From SLQH01 sp964612995 (GTDB taxonomy: Bacteria; Planctomycetota; UBA11346), in assembly GCA_964612995.1 (NCBI GenBank), contig CAZTGE010000069.1, positions 1 to 20,774 on the forward strand: a stretch of 20,774 nt of DNA. Direction: 5' to 3'. A program made the position numbers and the translations under genes. How positions within the stretch are numbered: position 1 is the first letter of the stretch; each line of letters starts with the position of its first letter. A model generated the notes under the pieces. The model was not told where the DNA came from and did no database searches. It saw only the letters and a program-made list of their open reading frames with translations. Below, piece after piece: positions 15,394 through 20,774 of the stretch.

Positions 15394-16692
15394 TTGCCCC
15401 ACAGCCCCTACTCCCTGTCCGACGAGCCCGTGCGCGTGGTGCTGGTGCTCACCGTCCCCCCGAGTGAACGCGAACTCGAGGACGAACGCGAAGCCGAGAT
15501 GCGCAGCCTGCTCAAGACCGCCAACCGCGAGGTCGTGGCGGTGGCGCGCCAGCACCTCGCCCGCCCGGTCGGCAGCACCTACATCGGCAAGGGCAAGGTC
15601 GAGGACGTCCGCCAGCTCGCCTTGAGCAAGCAGGCCGAAGAGGTGGTGTTCGACGCCCTGCTCACCCCCAGTCAGGAACGCAACCTCGAGAAGGCGCTCG
15701 AGATCCTGGTTGTCGACTACGCCGCGCTGATCCTGCACATCTTCGCGCAGAACGCCCGCACCCATCAAGCGATGCTGGCGGTCGAGCTGGCCCAGCTCGA
15801 GCACAACCGCTCACGACTCAAGCGGCTGTGGACCCACCTCGACCGCATCAAGGCCGGCATGAACATGCGCGGCCCCGGCGAGAAACAGCTGGAGACCGAC
15901 CGCCGGCTGATCAACGACCACATCCGCGAGCTGCGGCGCAAGCTGCACGTGATCGAACAGCGCAAGGAGCGCGCGGTCGCCAGCCGGCGCGACTGTTTCA
16001 AGGTCTGCCTCGTCGGCTACACCAACGCCGGCAAGTCGAGCCTGCTCAACGCCCTGACCGACGCCCAGGTCCTCGCCGAGGACAAGCTCTTCGCCACGCT
16101 CGACACCCGGACCACGCGGATCGAACTGCCGACGCACCACACGGTGGTGATGTCCGACACCGTCGGCTTCATCCGTAATCTGCCGCCGACGCTGGTGGCC
16201 AGCTTCCACGCCACCCTGGCCGAGGTGATCGAGGCCGACCTGCTGCTGCACGTGGTCGACACCTCACTGCCGAACATGGAAGAGCAGGTCCGCTCGGTCG
16301 AAGAGGTGCTGCACCAGATCGGCGCCGAGCACATCCCCTCGGTGATGGTGTTCAACAAGATCGACAGATCCCACTCGAAGACCATCCTCCTCGCCTTCAA
16401 ACGGCGCTACCCCGGCTCGGTGGCGGTCAGCGCGCACTCCGGCGAAGGCCTCGAGCAGCTCAAGCAGGCGATCGTGACCGCGGCCGAACGCGGCGTGCAC
16501 CGGGTGACGGTCCGCTACTCGGTGATCGACGGCCGCGCCGACGCCTTCGTCCGCCGCAGCTGCGCGATCCTCGACGAGCACTACGAGGGCGAGGAGGCGG
16601 TGCTGAGCGTGGAGGCCGACGCCCGGCTGGTCGGCGAGATGGAGGCCAATCCGGCGCTGACGATCGACCGGGCCGAGCCGACGGGCGCGTGA
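15394..16692 (+). CDS. hflX: Ribosome-associated GTPase HflX
   Basis: HflX binds 50S/70S ribosomes and splits stalled ribosomes. From this TTG the product is 432 residues, near the usual 420-430. It has the N-terminal HflX domain (STYIGKGKVEDV, TPSQERNLEKAL, IFAQNARTHQAMLAVELAQL), the glycine-rich linker RGPGEKQLETDRR and a TRAFAC GTPase domain. GTPase motifs are G1 GYTNAGKSS, G2 FATLDTRTTR, G3 DTVGFIRNLP, G4 NKID and G5 SAHSGEG. The TTG has GAGGA ten bases upstream and begins just before the first conserved strand. An upstream in-frame ATG at 15253 would add 47 residues but has no ribosome site, follows an 11-bp hairpin arm directly and shows poor codon use. It cannot be excluded. The ECF sigma gene begins 72 bases downstream. 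Confidence 0.93.
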   Translation: MPHSPYSLSDEPVRVVLVLTVPPSERELEDEREAEMRSLLKTANREVVAVARQHLARPVGSTYIGKGKVEDVRQLALSKQAEEVVFDALLTPSQERNLEKALEILVVDYAALILHIFAQNARTHQAMLAVELAQLEHNRSRLKRLWTHLDRIKAGMNMRGPGEKQLETDRRLINDHIRELRRKLHVIEQRKERAVASRRDCFKVCLVGYTNAGKSSLLNALTDAQVLAEDKLFATLDTRTTRIELPTHHTVVMSDTVGFIRNLPPTLVASFHATLAEVIEADLLLHVVDTSLPNMEEQVRSVEEVLHQIGAEHIPSVMVFNKIDRSHSKTILLAFKRRYPGSVAVSAHSGEGLEQLKQAIVTAAERGVHRVTVRYSVIDGRADAFVRRSCAILDEHYEGEEAVLSVEADARLVGEMEANPALTIDRAEPTGA

Positions 16693-16764
16693 AGGCGTAC
16701 AGCGATGCGGATCGCGCAGGGATCGGCTCGTAAACCCCGCCCGCCGCCACGTCACCAGGATGAG

Positions 16765-17334
16765 ATGGCCTCTCCTCCCACACTCCCCGATACCAGCGCG
16801 CCGCAGATCCATGCGCCGGACGACCCGGATGCCGCCCTGGAGCACAACGATCGCCTCGAGGCGATCTACGCCGCCAACCGCCAGGGCCTGTACTCGCTCG
16901 CGCTCACGGTCTGCGGCGACCCGGAACGGGCCGAGGATGCGATCCAGGAGGCCTTCGCCCGACTGTTCACCGGTCGGGGCCGCAACGCGCGCGACCTCAC
17001 CGCCTACGCCTTCGCCGCGGTCCGCAACGCGGCCTACGATCAGCTCCGCCGCCGGCGCCACGAGCGCAACGAACCGGTCTCTGTCTTCGCTACCACGGCA
17101 GTGGCGCCGGCCGGTGGACTGATGGACGACACCGACGACCACGCCCTGCTCAAGCGCGCGGTCGACGAGCTACCCGATGCCGAGCGCGAGGTGGTGGTGC
17201 TGCACATCTACGCCGGCCTCGGCTTCACCCGTATCGCCGACTCGCTCGACGCCCCCGTCAGTACGGTCCATTCGCGCTACCGCCGGGCGCTGGAACGCCT
17301 GCGCGCGCAGATGGCGGAGGTGATGCTGACATGA
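16765..17334 (+). CDS. ECF-type RNA polymerase sigma factor
   Basis: The 189-residue protein has sigma region 2 at about 31-100 (AIYAANRQGLYSLA, then GDPERAEDAIQEAFARLF, the core-binding and -10 recognition helices). An acidic linker follows, then region 4 at about 130-182 (ELPDAEREVVVLHIYAGLGF, then a helix-turn-helix APVSTVHSRYRRALERLR). It lacks regions 1 and 3, as ECF factors do. The ATG has AGGA five bases upstream; an in-frame ATG at 16705 adds only an Arg/Pro-rich stretch and is not preferred. Its last four bases overlap the start of the next gene (ATGA), a sign of translational coupling with a membrane protein that is probably its regulator. The region 4 motif LGFTRIADSL replaces the common FSYEEIAEIL. 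ECF subgroup not assigned. Confidence 0.92.
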   Translation: MASPPTLPDTSAPQIHAPDDPDAALEHNDRLEAIYAANRQGLYSLALTVCGDPERAEDAIQEAFARLFTGRGRNARDLTAYAFAAVRNAAYDQLRRRRHERNEPVSVFATTAVAPAGGLMDDTDDHALLKRAVDELPDAEREVVVLHIYAGLGFTRIADSLDAPVSTVHSRYRRALERLRAQMAEVMLT

Positions 17335-17888
17335 ACGACCTGCACGACATCGACCGGCGCCTGCGCGCGCTACCGCTCCGCGAACCGGCTCCGGAGCTCG
17401 ACGCCGCCGTCCACGCACAACGCGAGGCCAGCGACGCCCTGCTCGCCCGCCGCCTGCGCACACTCCCGCTCGCCGCGCCATCCGCCGGGCTCGACCGACG
17501 CATCCACGCCGCGCGCCGCCGCGCCGAGCATCCCGCCTGGCGCGGCCACCTGCTCGCCGCAGCCGGCCTGCTCGCCGCCCTCGGCCTGACCTGGCTCGGC
17601 GTCGCTCTGCGACAAGCGGAGGCCGGACCGCAGACCGACACCGCTGGCCCGGTGGCCGGAACCGGCACGCATCCGGGCGGCGCACGTCCGGTGCCCTGGG
17701 TCCACATGGTCGGCCAACGTCGCATCGATCAGGCACCGCAGCTGCAACCGCACGCCGAGGGTCTGCTCGAGCGCCGGGGCGAGTTGCGCCTGCGCACGAT
17801 CGACATGATCGACCCGCGCACTGGCGACCGGGTACGCATCGAGATCCCCGAGTACCTCGAACGGCAACGGGTACTCGATACCTTTTAG
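17331..17888 (+). CDS. Single-pass membrane protein coupled to the ECF sigma factor, probable anti-sigma partner
   Basis: This encodes 185 residues. The N-terminal cytoplasmic part holds two copies of a 24-25 residue unit: RLRALPLREPAPELDAAVHA (from 10) and RLRTLPLAAPSAGLDRRIHA (from 41), 31 residues apart. One transmembrane helix lies at about 73-93 (LLAAAGLLAALGLTWLGVAL). A soluble tail of about 90 residues ends in RIEIPEYLERQRVLDTF. There is no His-x3-Cys-x2-Cys, so it is not a classical zinc anti-sigma. The four-base overlap with the sigma gene, the topology and the basic N-terminus make it the likely cognate anti-sigma or sensor. This is inferred from position and topology, not recognised as a known family. 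The G of its stop codon is the first base of a 16-bp inverted repeat that closes an AT-richer element. Confidence 0.85.
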   Translation: MNDLHDIDRRLRALPLREPAPELDAAVHAQREASDALLARRLRTLPLAAPSAGLDRRIHAARRRAEHPAWRGHLLAAAGLLAALGLTWLGVALRQAEAGPQTDTAGPVAGTGTHPGGARPVPWVHMVGQRRIDQAPQLQPHAEGLLERRGELRLRTIDMIDPRTGDRVRIEIPEYLERQRVLDTF

Positions 17889-17989
17889 TCCCTTGAGGCT
17901 GCAAGATCGCGAAAAACACGAGGCTATGTGTCACGATCGACTACAGCAGAAAGATTTACGCAAACTTCAATGCTGCAGCCTCAAGGGAC
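17888..17989. repeat. 102-bp element bounded by 16-bp perfect inverted repeats, low GC interior
   Basis: GTCCCTTGAGGCTGCA (17888-17903) and its exact complement TGCAGCCTCAAGGGAC (17974-17989) flank a 70-base interior of about 44% G+C, against roughly 70% in neighbouring genes. It has no coding potential. It could be a tiny mobile element or the base stem of a structured RNA or terminator for the sigma/anti-sigma unit. No flanking target duplication was found. Confidence 0.7.
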
Positions 17990-17995
17990 GGGGTC

Positions 17996-18014
17996 CTAGG
18001 GGCGAAGCCCCTAG
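17996..18014. repeat. CTAGGGGC-GAA-GCCCCTAG hairpin, second copy of the motif at 4378-4392
   Basis: This is a perfect 8-bp stem. Its 15-base core AGGGGCGAAGCCCCT is identical to the hairpin after the Ig-module protein gene at 4378-4392. It contains GCGAAGC, known as an unusually stable DNA mini-hairpin. It may be a dispersed intergenic motif. Confidence 0.65.
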
Positions 18015-18027
18015 ATGTAAGAGCAGA

Positions 18028-18081
18028 AAGGCGGGCCTGAGGCCAAAATGGCAACGTTGGTTGCGGCCGGAGGCCCGCCTT
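18028..18081. repeat. 11-bp inverted repeat with nested stem, upstream of the PDZ gene
   Basis: AAGGCGGGCCT (18028-18038) and AGGCCCGCCTT (18071-18081) are exact complements. Within the 32-base interval, GCAAC/GTTGC (18051-18055, 18060-18064) forms a second stem. It could be the terminator of the preceding unit; a T follows but no T-run. Confidence 0.6.
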
Positions 18082-18209
18082 GGAGCCATGCGTCGGAAAG
18101 GACTTCCTGGGCTCGACCATCGTGGCAACAGCCGTCGTGCCCGGCGCGGGCCTGGAAGCCATGGATGAACCCTAGCACCGGCTGCACACGCCTCTTCCGG
18201 AGACCAGCG

Positions 18210-18947
18210 ATGCCTCGCTTCCTGTTCGCCAGCTGCTGCCTCGTGGCCCTGCTCGCCCCCCTGCCGCTCGCGGCGGCGGATGCGGCGGAGGCGGTGGAGG
18301 CCGAGAATGCGGCCCCGCCCCCGGCCGCGGTCGCGACCATGCGGCCGTTCCTCGGCGTGGCCGTCGAACGCCTCGCTCCCGAACGCGCCACCGCGCTCGG
18401 GCTCGAGCCCGGCGTCGGCCTGCACGTACGCGGCGTCGAACCCGATTCACCCGCCTCGGCGGCCGGGCTCCAGCGCGACGACGTGCTCGTCCGACTCGAC
18501 GACCAGCTGCTGATCCATCCCGAGCAGCTCGCGGTGCTCATCCGCCGCGCCGGCGCTGGCGCCGCGGTCGCCCTGCGACTGCGGCGCGCGGGCGACCCCA
18601 CGACCTGCAATGCCACCCTCGCCGAGCGCAGCGCCGCAGCGCTGCGACGGAGCGCCCAGCCCGAGACCCCCGCCCTCGATCGGCTGCACGAGCGCCTGGC
18701 GCGAGCACCCCTGGTCTGGCGTGGCCGGCCCCGCATCAGCCAGGGCCGCGACCTCGGCCACTCGGTCGAGACCCGCGACGGCACGCTGATCGTGCGCGAC
18801 AAGCACGGCCAGGTGGTCCTCGAGACCCCGCTCGAGGCGCCGGTGAGCGAGGAGGACGCCGCGAGTCTCGAAGAGATCGAAGCCCGGCTCGAGGCGCTCG
18901 AACGCGCGGTTGAACACATGCGCCGCGACGCGGAGGCCAGCGGCTGA
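18210..18947 (+). CDS. Exported PDZ-domain protein
   Basis: The 245-residue protein has a signal peptide MPRFLFASCCLVALLAPLPL ending in AAA, an Ala/Glu/Pro linker and one PDZ domain at about 45-130. The PDZ domain has RPFLGVAVE, the carboxylate-binding region, GVEPDSPASAAGLQRDDVLVRLDD, then VALRLRR. The rest is an Arg/Ala-rich stretch, a short strand pair RDGTLIVRDKHGQVVLE and a C-terminal predicted coiled coil (SLEEIEARLEALERAVEHMR). There is no protease domain, so it is not DegP/HtrA; the role is probably scaffolding or C-terminus binding outside the membrane. The ATG has GGAG eight bases upstream; a longer frame from 18048 crosses an inverted repeat and is rejected. The DGxLxVRDxxGxVVxxxP tail recalls PDZ proteins of PVC bacteria. 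Its position after the sigma/membrane pair hints at envelope sensing, which is inference. Confidence 0.85.
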   Translation: MPRFLFASCCLVALLAPLPLAAADAAEAVEAENAAPPPAAVATMRPFLGVAVERLAPERATALGLEPGVGLHVRGVEPDSPASAAGLQRDDVLVRLDDQLLIHPEQLAVLIRRAGAGAAVALRLRRAGDPTTCNATLAERSAAALRRSAQPETPALDRLHERLARAPLVWRGRPRISQGRDLGHSVETRDGTLIVRDKHGQVVLETPLEAPVSEEDAASLEEIEARLEALERAVEHMRRDAEASG

Positions 18948-19086
18948 CGCGACACCACGAACACGCGGCTCTCCGGGCCCGCTGGCGCGGGGCGCGCAGA
19001 GCCGGGAGCGCTCCGCGCGGCGAGACCGGTGTAGCGTTCGGCCCGGAATCCCTTGGAGCCCGGCCTGGCCCCGCGAGGCTGGATGC

Positions 19087-19971
19087 ATGACCACCACCGC
19101 AGTGCTGCTCTGTCGTTGTGCCGACGCCGGCGTGATCGATGCCGGGGCCGTCGCCGCGCTCGAAGCGGCGCTGCTCGGCAGCGATGTCCCGTTCTACATC
19201 GTCGACGACCTCTGCGGCCGCGTCGCCCGTCACGACCCCCTGCTCGCCACGATCGCCGCTGCCGACGACATCCGCATCGCCGCCTGCCGTCCGCGCGCCG
19301 TGCGCGCGCTGTTCGCCACCGCCGGCCATCCGTTGCCGGCGACCGGGGTGCAGTGCGTCGACCTGCGCGCGACCGATCTCGCGCAGGCCACCGCGATCCT
19401 CACCGCTCCCGGCGGCGAGGCGCCGGCCCAACCTCCGGCCCCGAGCGCGCGCGACATCCCTCGCGACTGGAGCGCCTGGTTCCCGGCCATCGACCAGGAG
19501 CGCTGCACTGCCTGCGGCCAGTGCCACAACTTCTGCGTCTTCGGCGTCTACGCCCGGGACGACGACGGCCGGGTGCGCGTGCAACGACCCGAGAACTGCA
19601 AGATCGACTGCCCCGCCTGCGCCCGGGTCTGCCCGCGCCTGGCGATCGTCTTCCCCCGTCACGGCGAACGTCCGATCGACGGCGACGAGATCGGCCCAGA
19701 CGATCACGGCATCGACCTCGACGAACTCGTCGGTGGCGATATCTGCACCCTCCTGCGCCAACGCAGCCGCGCCACCGGCGGCCTGCGCCCCGCCTTCAGC
19801 CACGCGCTCGACGATCAGGACGCCGTCGATCCCGACTGCCCCTGCATGGACGACCCCGTCGAACTCCTGCGCCGGCTCGGCGTGCCCGATGCGGTGATCG
19901 CGCGTGACGGCGGCGCCCTCGCGCGCCAGGTCGAACAGCGCGAGCCAACGGACGACCAGCAGACCGGGTAG
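19087..19971 (+). CDS. Ferredoxin-like protein with two [4Fe-4S] motifs
   Basis: The 294-residue protein is soluble, with no signal peptide. The N-terminal ~110 residues form an alpha/beta domain starting AVLLCRCADAGV, with isolated cysteines at 9, 11, 43 and 67. This resembles the leading domain of heterodisulfide-reductase-A-like and related iron-sulfur proteins. A Pro/Ala linker follows, then two cluster motifs: C140-x2-C143-x2-C146-x3-C150 (CTACGQCHNFC) and C171-x3-C175-x2-C178-x3-C182-P. The second has one extra residue in the first spacing. Its acidic C-terminal ~100 residues, including PDCPCMDD, are unrecognised. The start at 19087 has GAGG nearby, 8-9 bases upstream. A DUF116 gene begins ten bases after the stop, so the two are probably translated from one mRNA. 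It is predicted to carry electrons; its partner is unknown. Confidence 0.88.
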   Translation: MTTTAVLLCRCADAGVIDAGAVAALEAALLGSDVPFYIVDDLCGRVARHDPLLATIAAADDIRIAACRPRAVRALFATAGHPLPATGVQCVDLRATDLAQATAILTAPGGEAPAQPPAPSARDIPRDWSAWFPAIDQERCTACGQCHNFCVFGVYARDDDGRVRVQRPENCKIDCPACARVCPRLAIVFPRHGERPIDGDEIGPDDHGIDLDELVGGDICTLLRQRSRATGGLRPAFSHALDDQDAVDPDCPCMDDPVELLRRLGVPDAVIARDGGALARQVEQREPTDDQQTG

Positions 19972-19980
19972 GATGTGACC

Positions 19981-20613
19981 ATGGAGACCGACCGCATCGC
20001 CTCCCCCACCACCGGCGCCGGCGTGCCCGCCACGCGAGCCCTGCGCGAGACCCTGCGCGAACACGTCCGTGCGCGTGTTGCCGGACAGGGCCTCTGCGGC
20101 CAGATGAGCCAGGGCGAGCTCGCTGCCGCCGCCGACGCGATCATCACCACGGCCGATTGCGAACATGACCTGCGCGAATGGCTGATGGTGCTGATCAACA
20201 CCGAGAGCTGGCGCACGACGATGGCCGGCATCCCGATCGACCAGCGCCTGCTGCTGCTACCGCAGTGCCTGCGCCATGCCGAATCCTGCCCCGCCGCCTT
20301 CGATGCGCTCGGTCTGCTGTGCCAGGACTGCGGCCGCTGCGAACTCGGCCGGATCAAGCGCGAGGCCGAGGAACGCGGCTACATGGTCCTGATCAGTGAA
20401 GGCACCTCCGCCGTGCTCGCCCTGGTCCAATCAGGCAAGATCAAGGGCTTCATCGGCTCGGCCTGCCTCGCCAACCTCAAGCAGGTCTTTCCGATCATGT
20501 CGCTCATCGCCCTGCCGGCGATGGCCGTCCCCCTGCTCTGCGATGGCTGCCGCAACACCAGCCTCGACCTCGATTGGCTCGAAGACTATCTCGCGATCCC
20601 GACCGCCGACTGA
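19981..20613 (+). CDS. DUF116 family cysteine-rich protein
   Basis: The 210-residue protein matches DUF116 in its second half. RLLLLPQCLRHAESCPAAFD (Cys96, Cys103) is followed by GLLCQDCGRCELGRIKREAE (Cys114, Cys117, Cys120). Then come a Rossmann-like YMVLISEGTSAVLALVQS, GFIGSACLANL and a late LLCDGCRNTSLDLDWLEDYL. The N-terminal ~80 residues are helical and family-specific. The cysteine spacing suggests a bound metal or iron-sulfur cluster. The family has no established function but is often seen with iron-sulfur or radical-SAM proteins, as with the ferredoxin-like gene just upstream here. The ATG at 19981 has AGGA seven bases upstream, partly inside the previous gene's stop. A GTG at 19975 is only one base from that site and is less likely. 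Confidence 0.88.
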   Translation: METDRIASPTTGAGVPATRALRETLREHVRARVAGQGLCGQMSQGELAAAADAIITTADCEHDLREWLMVLINTESWRTTMAGIPIDQRLLLLPQCLRHAESCPAAFDALGLLCQDCGRCELGRIKREAEERGYMVLISEGTSAVLALVQSGKIKGFIGSACLANLKQVFPIMSLIALPAMAVPLLCDGCRNTSLDLDWLEDYLAIPTAD

Positions 20614-20774
20614 TGCCGAGCAGGCCGGCACCCGCCACGCCGGCCACGACAGCTGGCGCCAGGTCGGACCGGACAACGAACCCGTCGGCTCAAGCAGCAC
20701 CCAGCTCATACCACCACTCGAGGTAACTGCTCAGACCTTCCTGAAGTTCTTTCTACAATTACCACAGAGGACAC
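20614..20774. other. Window-end intergenic sequence, possibly the leader of the next gene
   Basis: There is no gene in these 161 bases. G+C drops towards the end. TACAAT at 20754-20759 resembles a -10 box, and AGAGGA eight bases from the end resembles a ribosome site, so a plus-strand gene may start just beyond the window. No matching -35 was found. Confidence 0.3.

Larger units (their letters stand above)
17889..18209. other. 321-base gene-free, repeat-rich interval before the PDZ gene
   Basis: This holds the 102-bp inverted-repeat element, an 8-bp hairpin (CTAGGGGC-GAA-GCCCCTAG, 17996-18014) and an 11-bp inverted pair (18028-18081). About 130 bases of leader to the PDZ gene follow with no clear promoter. 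Short frames on either strand here lack ribosome sites and are not accepted. Confidence 0.6.

Noticed and set aside
17956..18162. 68-codon minus-strand frame between the anti-sigma-like and PDZ genes
   Set aside because: It runs through three inverted repeats and has no ribosome site; it looks like a repeat in translation.
18736..20166. 476-codon minus-strand frame opposite the PDZ, ferredoxin and DUF116 genes
   Set aside because: Antisense shadow without motifs; the plus-strand genes carry cysteine and PDZ signatures.

Overview
The window is high-GC bacterial DNA (roughly two thirds G+C) with dense coding, Shine-Dalgarno-type starts, and large exported modular proteins next to housekeeping genes. 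No rRNA, tRNA, CRISPR array or intact transposase gene was seen. The mix of an RCC1/cadherin-type giant secreted protein, a PDZ protein with a C-terminal tail like those I recall from the PVC superphylum, an ECF sigma factor with an unusual membrane partner, and a ferredoxin/DUF116 pair would fit a planctomycete-like or other PVC bacterium. This is a weak inference and the taxon cannot be fixed from sequence alone.

Layout. Positions 1-7702 (minus strand) hold two consecutive exported-protein genes. The one nearer the left edge (4171 down to 1) runs off the window. Its frame is open for all 1390 codons present, and it encodes four RCC1-type beta-propellers, three complete and one cut by the edge, each inserted inside a split cadherin-like domain. 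The second (7702-4427) is a 1091-residue secreted protein with Ig-like C-terminal modules. The 255-base gap between them is packed with short perfect hairpins. Positions 7942-9036 (minus) encode a PfkB-family 2-keto-3-deoxygluconate kinase, followed by a strong hairpin. Upstream of the kinase lies a 163-bp non-coding palindromic mobile element with 19-bp terminal inverted repeats and a perfect 10-bp target duplication. Next comes a DUF1223 thioredoxin-fold exported protein (10295-9414, minus).

The right half is on the plus strand. mfd (10491-13685) has its last codons and its stop supplied by a second, decayed copy of the same mobile element. It is followed by rpsU (S21), birA-type biotin ligase, a 476-base hairpin-rich leader and hflX. 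Then come an ECF sigma factor overlapping by four bases a single-pass membrane partner, a 321-base repeat-rich gap, an exported PDZ protein, and a two-gene unit of a [4Fe-4S] protein and a DUF116 protein.

How the genes relate. mfd, rpsU, hflX and birA are housekeeping genes (repair, translation, ribosome rescue, biotinylation). The sigma/membrane-protein pair and the PDZ protein could be an envelope-sensing unit. The ferredoxin and DUF116 proteins are probably translated together and may act in one redox process. The most novel signal is the nested RCC1-in-cadherin architecture. Next are the small mobile element that has rewritten the end of mfd and the low-GC inverted-repeat element abutting the anti-sigma-like gene.
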